A DNA stretch of 64,000 bases from Elizabethkingia sp. YR214 (GCF_003058195.1 NZ_QBUH01000001.1:434001-498000), one strand, 5' to 3'. Counted from the first letter of the stretch, positions 1-9,096 are shown. Translations and numbers: made by a program. Notes: generated from the letters alone by a model not told the origin.

Positions 1-875
1 CCGATTTTAATTTAAAAAATAAGAAATCCCTGTGGACAGCTCTTGCTATTATTGGGATTCCTGCAGTTGTAGTTCTTGCGATTCCGGATGTAGGATCACT
101 TTTGGTATTTGGTGCATTTTTTATCGCTTTATACCGCGAAGGACTTAGTGGGTGGCTATTTGGTTTAGGTTTCCTTTTTGCCGTAGTTTTTCTGGTCTCT
201 CTTGCCATAAATCCACTTTATGTCGTTTTAGGAATTCTTATTATTACCGGATTACTTATCTTCTTTAATTATTACAAAATCTCCTGGAATATTATTTCCA
301 TCGCTTCTATTGTAGGCTCGGTACTTGTTTTGAGCGGACTGGCTATGGCTTCTCCAAAAATCCTTGAAAAACTCCCTAAGCACCAGAGAGAAAGAATTGA
401 GGTACTTTATAAAGGTGAAAGAATGTTTCGTGATACCTCTGGTTACAATCTTTTATATTCCAAGACCGCTATAGGTTCTGGTGGACTATGGGGAAAGGGC
501 TATAAAGAAGGTTCTGTAACTCAGGGTAAGTTTGTACCTGAGCAGCAAACCGATTACATATTCTGTACAGTGGGTGAAGAATGGGGCTTTATAGGAAGTG
601 CTACGCTTATTATTTGTTATGTTTTGTATATCGGACGGATATATTATTTGGCAGAAAAGCAGAAAAGCACCTTTAACAGGGTTTTTGGCTACAGCTTTGC
701 TTCTATCCTTCTTTTACATTTTTGCATCAATTTAGGTATGGTTATGGGCTTATTTCCGACTGTTGGTATTCCTATGCCTTACTTCAGTTACGGTGGTAGT
801 TCCTTACTGGCCTTTTCCATGATGACGTTTATATTTTTCAAACTAAACTACGCAGACCGTAATAGCCTGGTATAA
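1..875 (+). CDS. rodA: Rod shape-determining protein RodA, 3' part (start lies before the window)
   Basis: The reading frame is open from base 3, so about 290 C-terminal residues are visible and the start codon is outside the window. RodA is the SEDS-family peptidoglycan glycosyltransferase that works with a class B PBP in the elongasome in the inner membrane. The translated segment has PDVGSLLVFGAF near the cut end, the SEDS hallmark QTDYIFCTVGEEWGFIGS, and the C-terminal GIPMPYFSYGGSSLL, with several hydrophobic spans between them. FtsW shares the fold. The TDYIF and PMPYFSYGG wording is more RodA-like, but FtsW cannot be fully excluded without the N-terminal part. Confidence 0.88.
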   Translation, partial: DFNLKNKKSLWTALAIIGIPAVVVLAIPDVGSLLVFGAFFIALYREGLSGWLFGLGFLFAVVFLVSLAINPLYVVLGILIITGLLIFFNYYKISWNIISIASIVGSVLVLSGLAMASPKILEKLPKHQRERIEVLYKGERMFRDTSGYNLLYSKTAIGSGGLWGKGYKEGSVTQGKFVPEQQTDYIFCTVGEEWGFIGSATLIICYVLYIGRIYYLAEKQKSTFNRVFGYSFASILLLHFCINLGMVMGLFPTVGIPMPYFSYGGSSLLAFSMMTFIFFKLNYADRNSLV

Positions 876-1133
876 CTTATTTTAACCTTATATTATGCTT
901 CCTGACAATCGGGATTAGCTGCTCCTGCTTACATATGTTATTCCATCAGGATTATCTGTTGATATAGTTTTGTAAAGAATTCTAGCTGTTCCTGACCAAA
1001 AGAATATAAAAGATTATAATATTATAATTGTCCCAAGAATATAATAACGGATATAAAAGCCGTTTACAGCCAATAAAACTGTTTTTCCGGGAAGAATATC
1101 ATCTATAAAGATTAGGACTTAAATACACCCTAT
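876..1133. other. Intergenic stretch between rodA and the NlpC/P60 gene
   Basis: With the following hairpin this gap is about 324 bases. I see no convincing reading frame, RNA gene or repeat in it. It is AT-rich and separates two convergent genes. Confidence 0.6.
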
Positions 1134-1175
1134 AAAAAAACAAAGCCTTTAGAAATCTAAAGGCTTTGTTTTTGT
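1134..1175. terminator. Bidirectional rho-independent terminator
   Basis: A perfect 14-bp inverted repeat (1140-1153 with 1156-1169, core AAAGCCTTTAGA) is flanked by an A run on the left and a T run on the right. It can therefore end rodA on the plus strand and the NlpC/P60 gene on the minus strand. Confidence 0.85.
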
Positions 1176-1199
1176 TATTTTCATTTATTCTACAAAATA

Positions 1200-1847
1200 C
1201 TAGTTCTCTGCAATAATTCTTTTTGCTGATCTGTATTTTCCTCTCCAATATGAATCATCCAGTGAAGATACCATTACCCCTCTTGATGTTGAAGCGTGGA
1301 TAAATTTAATTTCACCAGAAGATGTTACTTCTTCAACAATTCCTACGTGAGAAATTCGTCCTCTTCCTGAGTGAGCAAAGAAAATAAGGTCTCCCTTCTT
1401 TAAGTTTTCTTTTGCTATAGCTTCTCCTTCATGAGCCTGAGACGCAGCTACTCTTGGTAATTCTACACCTGTAGCTTCTTCATATACTGACAAAACAAAA
1501 GCAGAACAATCTATTCCGCTTCTAGTTGTACCGCCTAAACGGTACGGTGTACCAAGGTATGTATATGCCTGCTTCAGGACATTATCTATTGTATTATTTC
1601 TTTTTACTGATGCGTTTAATGCTTCTTCCATTCCCGCCTTCTCTAAGCTCGCAAATGTAGCCACAGATTCGCCTACATTTTCTTTGATTTCTTTTTTAGC
1701 TTCTGCTATTTTTTTCGGGCTTAGTTTCGCCAGTTTGGCATCGGTTTTGTATTGTACAGGGCTGGAAACAACATAATTAGAAACACACGATTGTAGTGAC
1801 ATAGCTCCTACAATTGCTATTAAATAAAGTGAAATTCTTTTCTTCAT
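1200..1847 (-). CDS. NlpC/P60 family lipoprotein (cell-wall endopeptidase)
   Basis: The 215-residue protein starts with a lipoprotein signal ending LQSC, so Cys21 is the likely lipidated residue and the protein is anchored in the outer or inner membrane facing the periplasm. Residues about 90-210 form an NlpC/P60 cysteine-peptidase domain: Cys114 in GIDCSAF, His167 in SHVGIV and His184 in FIHAS make the usual triad. Family members cut the D-Glu/diaminopimelate bond of peptidoglycan stem peptides (Spr/MepS type). The region between lipidation site and catalytic domain is a lysine-rich helical linker. It stands alone, with a convergent neighbour downstream and its own promoter region. Confidence 0.9.
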   Translation of the reverse strand: MKKRISLYLIAIVGAMSLQSCVSNYVVSSPVQYKTDAKLAKLSPKKIAEAKKEIKENVGESVATFASLEKAGMEEALNASVKRNNTIDNVLKQAYTYLGTPYRLGGTTRSGIDCSAFVLSVYEEATGVELPRVAASQAHEGEAIAKENLKKGDLIFFAHSGRGRISHVGIVEEVTSSGEIKFIHASTSRGVMVSSLDDSYWRGKYRSAKRIIAEN

Positions 1848-1898
1848 ATATATTTAATTACTGTGTTAAAATGTACTCTTTTTTTGAAAATTGCTTCA

Positions 1899-1906
1899 CA
1901 AATTTA
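1899..1906 (-). promoter_or_regulatory. Bacteroidetes -7 box upstream of the NlpC/P60 gene
   Basis: On the minus strand the sequence reads TAAATTTG, a full match to TAnnTTTG, about 50 bases upstream of the start codon. No well-spaced TTTG -33 element is evident. Confidence 0.4.
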
Positions 1907-1988
1907 GACAAAGGTGTTTTTCGAGCACTGCTCAACCACCATGCACCCCGTACATTTTAACACTTTTTAACGTTTATATAGAGAGTGT

Positions 1989-2041
1989 TAAAAAAAAAGA
2001 AACCGCAAACTGCCTTTTTTGGCGATTTGCGGTTTCTTTTT
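1989..2041 (-). terminator. Terminator of the TonB receptor gene
   Basis: The arms 1995-2009 and 2026-2040 (AAAGAAACCGCAAA and complement) form a long hairpin. Read on the minus strand it is followed by an unbroken T run, about 55 bases past the receptor stop codon. Confidence 0.85.
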
Positions 2042-2093
2042 ATTAAGATTCTTTAACAAATTTATTTCAATCTGTCTATAAATACCATTGATA

Positions 2094-4316
2094 CTAGAAA
2101 TTAAAGGTATATGAAAGATTAAATGTTCTTCCTCTTCCTTTATAATAGAACAAGTCCGGAACACCGTAAGCACCATACAGAATCTGCGAACGTTTGCTCC
2201 ATATGGTTTGATAATCGGTATTGAAAAGGTTCTGAATACCAAGATTGAATTTACCCCATGGCAGCTGATAGCCAATCATAAGGTCTGCAGTATCGTATGC
2301 ATCGATTACATTTCCTAAATCGTCTTTAAGTTTAAAGTTTTGTAAATGCTGGTATCTGAAGTTCCAGTTTTTAATTTGATATCCTATATATGATACCATC
2401 TTAGAAGGCGAAGCATTATAGACTTCCTGCTTGTTCCACGCTCCTTTATTATCTACTTCAGACTTTATTAAAAGTCCACTCGCTCCAAAATATACTCCGT
2501 TAGGCATATAATAAGATACCTCTGCCTCTATTCCCATATTTCTAAGCTTCAGATCATTTACAATCAACTGAAATGTTTGTTTGTCTACTGTTATGCTTTT
2601 ATCAGAATTGCTTAGGAACCCTGAAACCTGTGCTTTAAAACCATTACTGTTAATACGGTAACCAATTTCATACTGATTTGTTTTAATCCCCTGTAATGGT
2701 TGCTCTTTAACATTAATACTGGATACTACGTTCCAGTTTCCTGTTTTCTGATCCAGTGCATAAGTTCCCGCACCATAATACTTGGATGGATCTGCAAGAC
2801 TCACCCCTTGAGAGAATGTTCCCCATACCTGATTCTTTTCATTAATCTTATATAAAAGTCCTGCATTGGCTAGCGTCATATTGTAATCGCTTTTTCCACC
2901 AGGAATGGCCGAAGCAGATTTACCATAGCCCATTGCTACCTGCACTTGCTGTGTTGCACCTACAAAATCATCTACCTCTACATTAATTCTCTGATAACGT
3001 ACTCCTGCATTAAGTTGCAATTTAGGAATGATATCATATTTTACCTGTGCATATCCTGCATAACTTCTGGAACGGTTGGTTGGGTACCTGCCAAGCTCGT
3101 ATTGTGTTGTATTAATTAATCCGCCACTTGACATTGTTTTCTCAAGATTGTATACCGACTGGTTTGCGTCGAATTTTTCAAAATCTATATCAACTCCGTA
3201 AGTAATATTTAGTTTATTCCAGTTTTTGGAAAGCAATGCTTTTATACCTGTATAATAAGTATTTTGTTGAGAGGACGACATATAACTTATCGTACCTGTC
3301 TGTAGCTTCAGATTCCCAGGAAAAGGATAAAAGCCTAATTTTTCGCCTCTTGTAGCTACCTGTACATAAAGATCCTGCCCTCCTAATATATTGTTTCCGG
3401 TATACGCTAAAGTCCCCATATAACGTTCTGTTCCGATATTTTTGTCTGAAGAAAACCCGTCTCTCATAGATAAGATTTTTGGATCTCTTTTTGTAAAAGC
3501 ACTAAGATTCTCACCAAGAAAAACACTTCTGTCCCCATTGAACTTGGAATTATAATACTGTACAGATGCTGTAATCTTATGCTTGTTGTTAAATTTATAA
3601 CCTCCTGTTGCAAGGATATCTATTGACTGATTATACTGTAAATCCGTCTGGGTGATATCAGTAATCAGCTGTTTCTGATCGGCACCATATACACCACCAT
3701 TCTGTTGATAAGCAACACCTAGTCTTCCAAATAACTTTTCGCCTTTTCCGGCGATAGACTGAGCAGCACGATAGTCGTGATCATCTTTCCCCATAAAGCC
3801 TGTACGGACACCTAATTCAGTCTCACCACTTAATCCTTTTTTAGAAGGTGTTTTGGTAATAATATTAATAATACCACCTGTAGCATTACCTCCATAAATT
3901 GCACTTGCTCCGGACAGAACCTCAATTCTCTCTATATTAAAAGGATCTATGGCATCCAGCTGGCGGCTGATTGTTCTTATACTGTTTAGAGAAACTCCAT
4001 CAATCATTACCAATGCAGAACGGCCACGCATATTTTGACCATAATTAGTTCTACCCTGCGGTCCTATGTCTAAACTCGGTATAAGAATAGAAAGCATTTC
4101 TTTAATAGGAACTCCGTTCTTAGCCTGTAACTCAATTTTATCTTTTGGCACTACCCAAACTGTTCCGGGAATATCCGATATCTTCGTTGGCTTCCTGGAA
4201 GCGACAATCACAACATCATCTATATTCTTAGTATTTCCGGAATCTTTTACACTTTGTGCATATCCTGGGAAATAAGCCAATACAGCTATAGCAGGTAATA
4301 TTATTTGTTTTTTCAT
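2094..4316 (-). CDS. TonB-dependent siderophore receptor, IutA-like
   Basis: This is an outer-membrane receptor that imports a ferric siderophore using TonB energy. I start it at the internal ATG (MKKQIILPAIAVLAYFPGYAQ), because this gives a clean Sec signal peptide; an upstream in-frame ATG would add 11 residues and spoil it. The 740-residue product has a TonB-box-like segment (DDVVIVASRK) near residue 35, a plug domain with QNMRGRSALVMIDGVSLNSIRT and SRQLDAIDPFNIERIEVLSGASA, then a 22-strand-type barrel ending in a terminal Phe (SYTFNF). The plug wording closely resembles the aerobactin receptor IutA as I remember it. The ligand is therefore plausibly a hydroxamate/citrate siderophore, but that is inference. 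No siderophore synthesis genes are adjacent. Confidence 0.9.
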   Translation of the reverse strand: MKKQIILPAIAVLAYFPGYAQSVKDSGNTKNIDDVVIVASRKPTKISDIPGTVWVVPKDKIELQAKNGVPIKEMLSILIPSLDIGPQGRTNYGQNMRGRSALVMIDGVSLNSIRTISRQLDAIDPFNIERIEVLSGASAIYGGNATGGIINIITKTPSKKGLSGETELGVRTGFMGKDDHDYRAAQSIAGKGEKLFGRLGVAYQQNGGVYGADQKQLITDITQTDLQYNQSIDILATGGYKFNNKHKITASVQYYNSKFNGDRSVFLGENLSAFTKRDPKILSMRDGFSSDKNIGTERYMGTLAYTGNNILGGQDLYVQVATRGEKLGFYPFPGNLKLQTGTISYMSSSQQNTYYTGIKALLSKNWNKLNITYGVDIDFEKFDANQSVYNLEKTMSSGGLINTTQYELGRYPTNRSRSYAGYAQVKYDIIPKLQLNAGVRYQRINVEVDDFVGATQQVQVAMGYGKSASAIPGGKSDYNMTLANAGLLYKINEKNQVWGTFSQGVSLADPSKYYGAGTYALDQKTGNWNVVSSINVKEQPLQGIKTNQYEIGYRINSNGFKAQVSGFLSNSDKSITVDKQTFQLIVNDLKLRNMGIEAEVSYYMPNGVYFGASGLLIKSEVDNKGAWNKQEVYNASPSKMVSYIGYQIKNWNFRYQHLQNFKLKDDLGNVIDAYDTADLMIGYQLPWGKFNLGIQNLFNTDYQTIWSKRSQILYGAYGVPDLFYYKGRGRTFNLSYTFNF

Positions 4317-4346
4317 AAACAGAACTGAATATATTTTAACTGGCAG

Positions 4347-4354
4347 CAAATATA
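4347..4354 (-). promoter_or_regulatory. -7 box upstream of the TonB receptor
   Basis: The minus strand reads TATATTTG (TAnnTTTG), 30 bases upstream of the chosen start. A TTTG element lies 24 bases further upstream, slightly wider than the usual 17-23. Confidence 0.45.
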
Positions 4355-4505
4355 GTTTTTATTAATTCTAAATTAAAACAAAATAATAGTGAAATTTATC
4401 AGGATAGCTATTCTAAGAATAAGAAATAAACCGTTAACATCAGCTAATCAGATTCCGAAGCATTAAAAGCAAAATAAGAACAGAAAGATTACAGAAATAA
4501 GGGCA

Positions 4506-4541
4506 TAAAAAAAGCACCTACATTTCTGTAAGTGCTTTATA
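4506..4541 (-). terminator. Terminator downstream of tRNA-Asn
   Basis: On the minus strand AAAGCACTTACA, loop GAAA and TGTAGGTGCTTT form a 12-bp stem with two G-T pairs, followed by a T run. It sits just after the tRNA 3' end. Confidence 0.8.
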
Positions 4542-4546
4542 AGAAG

Positions 4547-4620
4547 CTCCTCCTGCTGGGCTCGAACCAGCGACCCTCTGATTAACAGTCAGATGCTCTA
4601 ACCAACTGAGCTAAGGAGGA
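4547..4620 (-). tRNA. tRNA-Asn (anticodon GUU)
   Basis: A complete cloverleaf can be drawn on the minus strand. The acceptor stem TCCTCCT pairs with AGGAGGA, the D-arm contains AGCTCAGTTGGTTAGAGC, the anticodon loop is CTGTTAA with GTT, and the T-arm has GGTTCGAGCC. The 3' CCA is not encoded and must be added after transcription. Confidence 0.97.
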
Positions 4621-4708
4621 ATGTCCTTTGTTTTAAGTGGTGCAAATATACACACATTTTATATTCACTGCAAATATTTTTTTATATTTTTTCGCAATAA
4701 ATCCTCTA

Positions 4709-6043
4709 TCAATTGAAAATCAGCTTATAAATATCACTGCCGAATATAAGAATCATAAGCCCTAACAGGAATATTACCCCTATCATCTGGGCATTTTCCA
4801 ATACTTTCTGAGGAACAGGTTTTCCTGTTACCATTTCCCAAAGTGTAAATAAAACGTGACCTCCGTCTAATCCAGGAATAGGAATAAGGTTAAGGAACGC
4901 CAACCATACAGAGAACATTGCCGTAAAGGACCAGAATGCAACCCAGTCAATCTGTGCAGGCATTTGCTTTATAATACCAATCGGCCCGGAAACTTTAGTA
5001 TAGCCTTTTGTTTTCTGGTTAAAGATAATTTTAAACTGCTTTATCTGCATTACCAGTACATCTATGGTTCTGGTAAATCCTCTCGGAATGGCCTGAAGGA
5101 ATCCGTATTCTTTTGTTACACTCGTTTTTTCAAAAGAAGCCATCATTGTTTTAATGTCTGGAGTGAAGCCTATCTTCCCTTTAGCATCTACATTTACCGG
5201 AAGTTCCAGCTTTTCACCTTTTCTTTCTACTCCTATCGTAATGGTTTTGTTTTTGTTGGCAGTTACCTCTCCCGAAACTTCATCAAAGAAAAGTGCAGGT
5301 TTTCCATTTATAGAGATAATTCTGTCCCCTTTTAATAATCCAGCCTTTTGCGCTCCCATGTTAGGAGCAACAGAATCTATAACGGCAGGAAATCTTGGAG
5401 AGAAATAAGCTTTTGCCTCGTTAGATTTAATAACTTCTGCAACGCCGTTCTCATTAACCGGAAATGTGACTTCTTTTCCATTACGCAATACTGTAGCTTC
5501 ATCAGCGAAAAGCATATTGATCATGGATGTTTCCATTCTTTCAGCAGGCTTTCCGTCAATTTTCAGGATTTTATCACCCGTCTCTAAGCCCATTTTGCGG
5601 CCTTCTTCGGAAACAGCTATACCATTTTCGAATTTAGCATTATCGTGGTAAGTTTCCCCATTAAAGAAAGAAAGACACGAATATATTAACCAAGCCAAAA
5701 AGAAGTTAACAGTTACCCCTCCCAGCATGATAATAAGACGCTGCCAAGCTGGTTTAGATCTGAACTCCCAAGGTTCAGCAGGTTTCTTCAATTGTTCAGT
5801 ATCCATACTCTCGTCTACCATTCCGGCAATTTTCACATAACCACCGAAAGGAAGCCAGCCTATACCATATTCTGTCTCTCCGATTTTCTTCTTTACAAGG
5901 GAAAACCAAGGATCAAAGAACAGATAAAACTTTTCAACTTTAGTTTTGAAAAGTTTTGCCGGGATAAAGTGTCCTAATTCGTGTAGGATCACCAAAATTG
6001 AAATACTTAAAACGAATTGAAATATCTGATTAAATAACTCCAT
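4709..6043 (-). CDS. rseP: RIP site-2 metalloprotease RseP
   Basis: This inner-membrane zinc protease cuts transmembrane segments, typically of anti-sigma factors and remnant signal peptides. The 444 residues match the usual RseP length. The zinc motif HELGH is at residues 21-25 in the first membrane segment, PDZ-like domains occupy roughly residues 130-290 (GLETGDKILKIDGKPA, GLLKGDRIISINGKPA), and the C-terminal LDGGH motif is at 392-396 followed by a membrane span. Its target is not shown by the context. The ECF sigma/anti-sigma pair near 22-23 kb is a conceivable client, but this is only a guess. Confidence 0.95.
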   Translation of the reverse strand: MELFNQIFQFVLSISILVILHELGHFIPAKLFKTKVEKFYLFFDPWFSLVKKKIGETEYGIGWLPFGGYVKIAGMVDESMDTEQLKKPAEPWEFRSKPAWQRLIIMLGGVTVNFFLAWLIYSCLSFFNGETYHDNAKFENGIAVSEEGRKMGLETGDKILKIDGKPAERMETSMINMLFADEATVLRNGKEVTFPVNENGVAEVIKSNEAKAYFSPRFPAVIDSVAPNMGAQKAGLLKGDRIISINGKPALFFDEVSGEVTANKNKTITIGVERKGEKLELPVNVDAKGKIGFTPDIKTMMASFEKTSVTKEYGFLQAIPRGFTRTIDVLVMQIKQFKIIFNQKTKGYTKVSGPIGIIKQMPAQIDWVAFWSFTAMFSVWLAFLNLIPIPGLDGGHVLFTLWEMVTGKPVPQKVLENAQMIGVIFLLGLMILIFGSDIYKLIFN

Positions 6044-6060
6044 TTGTAATATTTGAAATG

Positions 6061-6068
6061 CAAAAATA
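6061..6068 (-). promoter_or_regulatory. -7 box upstream of rseP
   Basis: The minus strand reads TATTTTTG (TAnnTTTG), 17 bases before the rseP start codon. Confidence 0.4.
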
Positions 6069-6096
6069 GGAATAATATTCGAGCCTGAGGGGAAAT

Positions 6097-6124
6097 AAAA
6101 AAGTTGCCTTAAAATAAGGCAACT
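6097..6124 (-). terminator. Terminator after the small outer-membrane protein gene
   Basis: The 9-bp arms GTTGCCTTA (6103-6111) and TAAGGCAAC (6115-6123) are followed on the minus strand by a T run. It separates the upstream small gene from rseP. Confidence 0.8.
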
Positions 6125-6147
6125 ATGCTATTTTTAATGTTTATGGA

Positions 6148-6612
6148 TTACAATGTAAACTTGAATCCAAATCCGAATCTACCTACATTAGAATCTCCAC
6201 CATCTGAAAGCCAGAATGCTGGTCTCCAGTCAAATGAAAATGCAATAGGTGCACCGTTAATCTTGTACTCTAAACCTGCCATCGGACGGATTGCAAACTG
6301 AGTATCTCCTCCTTTAACAAAACCTAAAGCTGGTCCGATACCTAAATACCAGTTAAGACCTTTAGCTCCGGAAATACCTTTGTTATAAGAGTACATTGCC
6401 TGTAGCATCGTAACGTGATTACCAAATACTACTTCTGCCTGTCCGGCATTGTTACCGTCGAAGAAGTGCTTTACAGCTGGTCCTACCAAAGTAGATCCAT
6501 CTCCAAAATCTACAGAAAGCCCTAAGCTCGTTTTGTAGATCTGTGCCTTTGCCTGAGTTGCTCCAATTGCTAAAAAAACAACAGCAAATAAAGATTTCAA
6601 TAAATTTTTCAT
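6148..6612 (-). CDS. Small outer-membrane beta-barrel protein
   Basis: I choose the ATG that begins MKNLLKSLFAVVFLAIGATQAKAQ, which is a typical Sec signal with AKA-Q cleavage; an upstream ATG would add only MTI. The mature part of about 130 residues is glycine-rich and alternates in short amphipathic strands (YKTSLGLSVDFG, GLEYKINGAPIAFSFDWRPAFW), ending with FGFGFKFTL, as in 8-strand OmpA/OmpW-size barrels. The specific function is unknown. The neighbouring gene upstream on the same strand encodes a similar small barrel, so the two may be coexpressed. Confidence 0.8.
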   Translation of the reverse strand: MKNLLKSLFAVVFLAIGATQAKAQIYKTSLGLSVDFGDGSTLVGPAVKHFFDGNNAGQAEVVFGNHVTMLQAMYSYNKGISGAKGLNWYLGIGPALGFVKGGDTQFAIRPMAGLEYKINGAPIAFSFDWRPAFWLSDGGDSNVGRFGFGFKFTL

Positions 6613-6656
6613 AATCGTCAATAGTTTATATTTATTTGTTTTTACTTTTCGTTTTA

Positions 6657-7106
6657 TTATTTCAGGTTGAATACTACACCTATCCCACCTCTGTTACCTA
6701 CTTCAGCAAAAGCTCCGATTGTAGGTGTAAAGAAATATCTGAATCCTATATGTGCTCCAAAATCAAATGTATCACCAAGAACTCCCATTGTTATCCCTGG
6801 ATAAATATCGAATTTTTCCGGAAGTTCCAACACATCTTTTAGATGGTAATTAGCACGTGCATATACAGATATTCCTGTTTTTTTATTTCCATCTACGGTT
6901 TTACCTTCAGAATAAATACCAACTCCGGCACCTATAGAGATTGCATCAGCAATTCCGTAGTCATAAGATCCTTTAACACCAAAACCACCTTTTCCCCATA
7001 CATTCATGCCTGCCTGTATTTTTTGGTCACCTTGCCCGTTCCAAGCCTGAGCACTGGCCATCTGAATGGCAAACATTCCAATTATAGAAAACAATACCTT
7101 TTTCAT
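6657..7106 (-). CDS. Small outer-membrane protein, DUF6646-like
   Basis: The 149-residue product has a signal peptide (MKKVLFSIIGMFAIQMASAQ) and a strand-rich mature part with YDYGIADAISIGAGVGIY, KFDIYPGITMGVLG and AHIGFRYFFTPTIGAFAEVG. This pattern of 'FDIYPG ... FGAHIG.RYFFT ... GAFAEVG' is one I associate with the Flavobacteriia DUF6646 family of outer-membrane barrels; the assignment is from memory. No biochemical role is known to me. It precedes the other small barrel gene by about 45 bases on the same strand. Confidence 0.78.
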   Translation of the reverse strand: MKKVLFSIIGMFAIQMASAQAWNGQGDQKIQAGMNVWGKGGFGVKGSYDYGIADAISIGAGVGIYSEGKTVDGNKKTGISVYARANYHLKDVLELPEKFDIYPGITMGVLGDTFDFGAHIGFRYFFTPTIGAFAEVGNRGGIGVVFNLK

Positions 7107-7180
7107 AAAATAATCTTATATTCCTTTTTATTATCAATAACTTTACTAACGCAATTTTAATAAATTTATTCTTACTGTTT

Positions 7181-7945
7181 ATGAAAAATTTAAAAATATT
7201 GGGCTTACAGCATGATATTCAATGGAAAAATAAAGTTAAGAATTTTGAAATAATCGAAAATCTTTTACCTAAAGAAGATAAACCGGATATTTTTCTTCTT
7301 CCGGAAATGTTTGCCACAGGCTTCTGTATGGACATAGAAGAAATTGCTGATCAGAATGGTGAAGTTCTGAAATGGATGACATCTTTAGCTGCAGATCACA
7401 ATATTGCTGTAGGCGGAAGCGTTGCTGTAAAAGAGAATAGCAAATTCTACAATCGTTTTTACTTTATAGAAAAAAACGGAACTGTACATCATTACGATAA
7501 AAGACATCTTTTTTCCTATGCAAAAGAAGATCAGTTTTATACACCAGGAACAGAAAAAGTAGTTATAGAATATATTGGCTGGAAAATATGTTTGCAGGTC
7601 TGCTATGATCTTCGTTTTCCTGTTTTTGTAAGAAATACGGAAAATTACGACCTGATCCTGAATGTTGCCAGTTGGCCATCTACCCGAATAGACGCCTGGG
7701 ACACATTGCTAAAAGCAAGAGCAATCGAAAATCAGTCTTATGTTTTTGGTCTTAATCGTGTTGGAAATGATGGTAATAAATTAGAATATAACGGTTCTTC
7801 TCATTGTTTCTTTGCAGATGGTTCAGAAATAGCACTCTTAAAGGATAATCTTATTTATGCAGAATTAGATAAAGATTTATTGACCGAATTCAGAGGTAAG
7901 TTTCCGTTTTTAGCCGATCAGGATATTTTTAGCCTTTCTGTATAA
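7181..7945 (+). CDS. Carbon-nitrogen hydrolase, omega-amidase (YafV type)
   Basis: This is a 254-residue cytosolic nitrilase-superfamily enzyme. The triad is visible: Glu42 (LLPEMFATGF), Lys107 (HYDKRHLFSYAKE) and Cys141 (ICLQVCYDLRFPVF). The wording around each residue is that of YafV/Nit2 omega-amidases, which hydrolyse alpha-ketoglutaramate and related omega-amides, for example from transamination in methionine salvage. The gene lies alone on the plus strand, diverging from the small barrel genes. Confidence 0.88.
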   Translation: MKNLKILGLQHDIQWKNKVKNFEIIENLLPKEDKPDIFLLPEMFATGFCMDIEEIADQNGEVLKWMTSLAADHNIAVGGSVAVKENSKFYNRFYFIEKNGTVHHYDKRHLFSYAKEDQFYTPGTEKVVIEYIGWKICLQVCYDLRFPVFVRNTENYDLILNVASWPSTRIDAWDTLLKARAIENQSYVFGLNRVGNDGNKLEYNGSSHCFFADGSEIALLKDNLIYAELDKDLLTEFRGKFPFLADQDIFSLSV

Positions 7946-8155
7946 GCAAATCTTACAAATAAAACATAAACAACTATAAATCAATATGGTAAAATAAGCT
8001 ATATTATTTTATCAATTGAGATATCATAATATTCTTCATTCGTAAATAGACAATATTAAATTCACCTATAAAAGTGATAGATTTTTTCATTGGGAATTGT
8101 TTATAATCGTTCTAAACAATACCGTTTTCTTCCCTTCTGTGTTAAGAAAATTTAA

Positions 8156-8163
8156 TATTTTTG
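8156..8163 (+). promoter_or_regulatory. -7 box for the JmjC/cupin gene
   Basis: TATTTTTG matches TAnnTTTG and lies 18 bases before the start codon. The preceding 210 bases contain no gene. Confidence 0.45.
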
Positions 8164-8181
8164 CAACATAAATAAAATGAA

Positions 8182-9063
8182 ATGGGACTTATTCTTAAAC
8201 CGATTGATGTTGTAGACGACATTTCTCAGGAAGATTTCCGCGAAAAATATCTTAAGCCACGTAAGCCTGTGGTAATAAAAAATATGGCTAAAAAATGGCC
8301 CGCATACCAGAAGTGGACCATGGAATATATGAAAGAGGTGGTTGGTGATGTAACCATTCCTTTATATGACAGCTCAAAAGCTGACCCTTCTGCTCCTATT
8401 AATTCATCGGCTGCAGAAATGAAATTTGGCGATTATATAGACCTTATTCAGAAGGAACCTACTGACCTTAGAATTTTCCTCTTTGATCCAATAAAGTTCG
8501 CTCCGAAATTACTGGACGACTATATCTCTCCAAAAGATTTAATGGGTGGGTTTCTGGATAAATACCCAAATATGTTTTTCGGAGGTAAGGGTTCTGTAAC
8601 CTTCTTACATTTCGATATCGATATGGCTCACATCTTCCATACACACTTTAACGGAAGAAAACATATCCTTCTTTTCGACTACAAATGGAAAGAGCGCTTA
8701 TATCAAATTCCTTATGCAACTTATGCACTGGAAGATTATGATATCGAAAATCCGGACTTCAGCAAGTTTCCGGCACTGGACGGTGTAGAAGGAATTGAAT
8801 GTTATCTGGAACATGGAGATACTTTGTTTATGCCAACAGGATGGTGGCACTGGATGAAGTATCTGGATGGTTCATTCTCTATTTCACTCCGTGCATGGGA
8901 TAAAAGCTGGGGTGTAAAAGCACACTCTCTTTGGAACCTTACTGTTCAGCGTAAGTTTGATAATTTCATGAAATCACGTTATAAAAAGCGTTACATGGAT
9001 TGGAAAGAAAAAAAGGCTTTTGAAAGAGCGAATATCGCACTGAAAAGAGGCCTTCCAAAATAA
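8182..9063 (+). CDS. JmjC/cupin_8 family 2-oxoglutarate Fe(II) oxygenase
   Basis: The 293-residue protein belongs to the JmjC-like cupin_8 oxygenases, which hydroxylate protein or RNA side chains. The facial triad is present: His143 and Asp145 in FLHFDIDMAH, and His223 in LFMPTGWWHWM. A second-shell Lys/Thr region (HFNGRKHILLF) resembles the 2-oxoglutarate site. The length fits the family. The substrate cannot be told from the sequence. It is a single gene bounded by a strong terminator. Confidence 0.85.
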   Translation: MGLILKPIDVVDDISQEDFREKYLKPRKPVVIKNMAKKWPAYQKWTMEYMKEVVGDVTIPLYDSSKADPSAPINSSAAEMKFGDYIDLIQKEPTDLRIFLFDPIKFAPKLLDDYISPKDLMGGFLDKYPNMFFGGKGSVTFLHFDIDMAHIFHTHFNGRKHILLFDYKWKERLYQIPYATYALEDYDIENPDFSKFPALDGVEGIECYLEHGDTLFMPTGWWHWMKYLDGSFSISLRAWDKSWGVKAHSLWNLTVQRKFDNFMKSRYKKRYMDWKEKKAFERANIALKRGLPK

Positions 9064-9064
9064 A

Positions 9065-9096
9065 ATAAAAACCCGGTATTTTGCCGGGTTTATTTT
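9065..9096. terminator. Bidirectional terminator
   Basis: AAACCCGG (9069-9076) pairs with CCGGGTTT (9084-9091), with A and T tracts on the two sides. It ends the oxygenase gene and the convergent M14 peptidase gene. Confidence 0.85.

Noticed and set aside
4066-4275. Plus-strand open frame inside the TonB receptor
   Set aside because: It lies opposite a well-supported gene and its product has no recognisable features.
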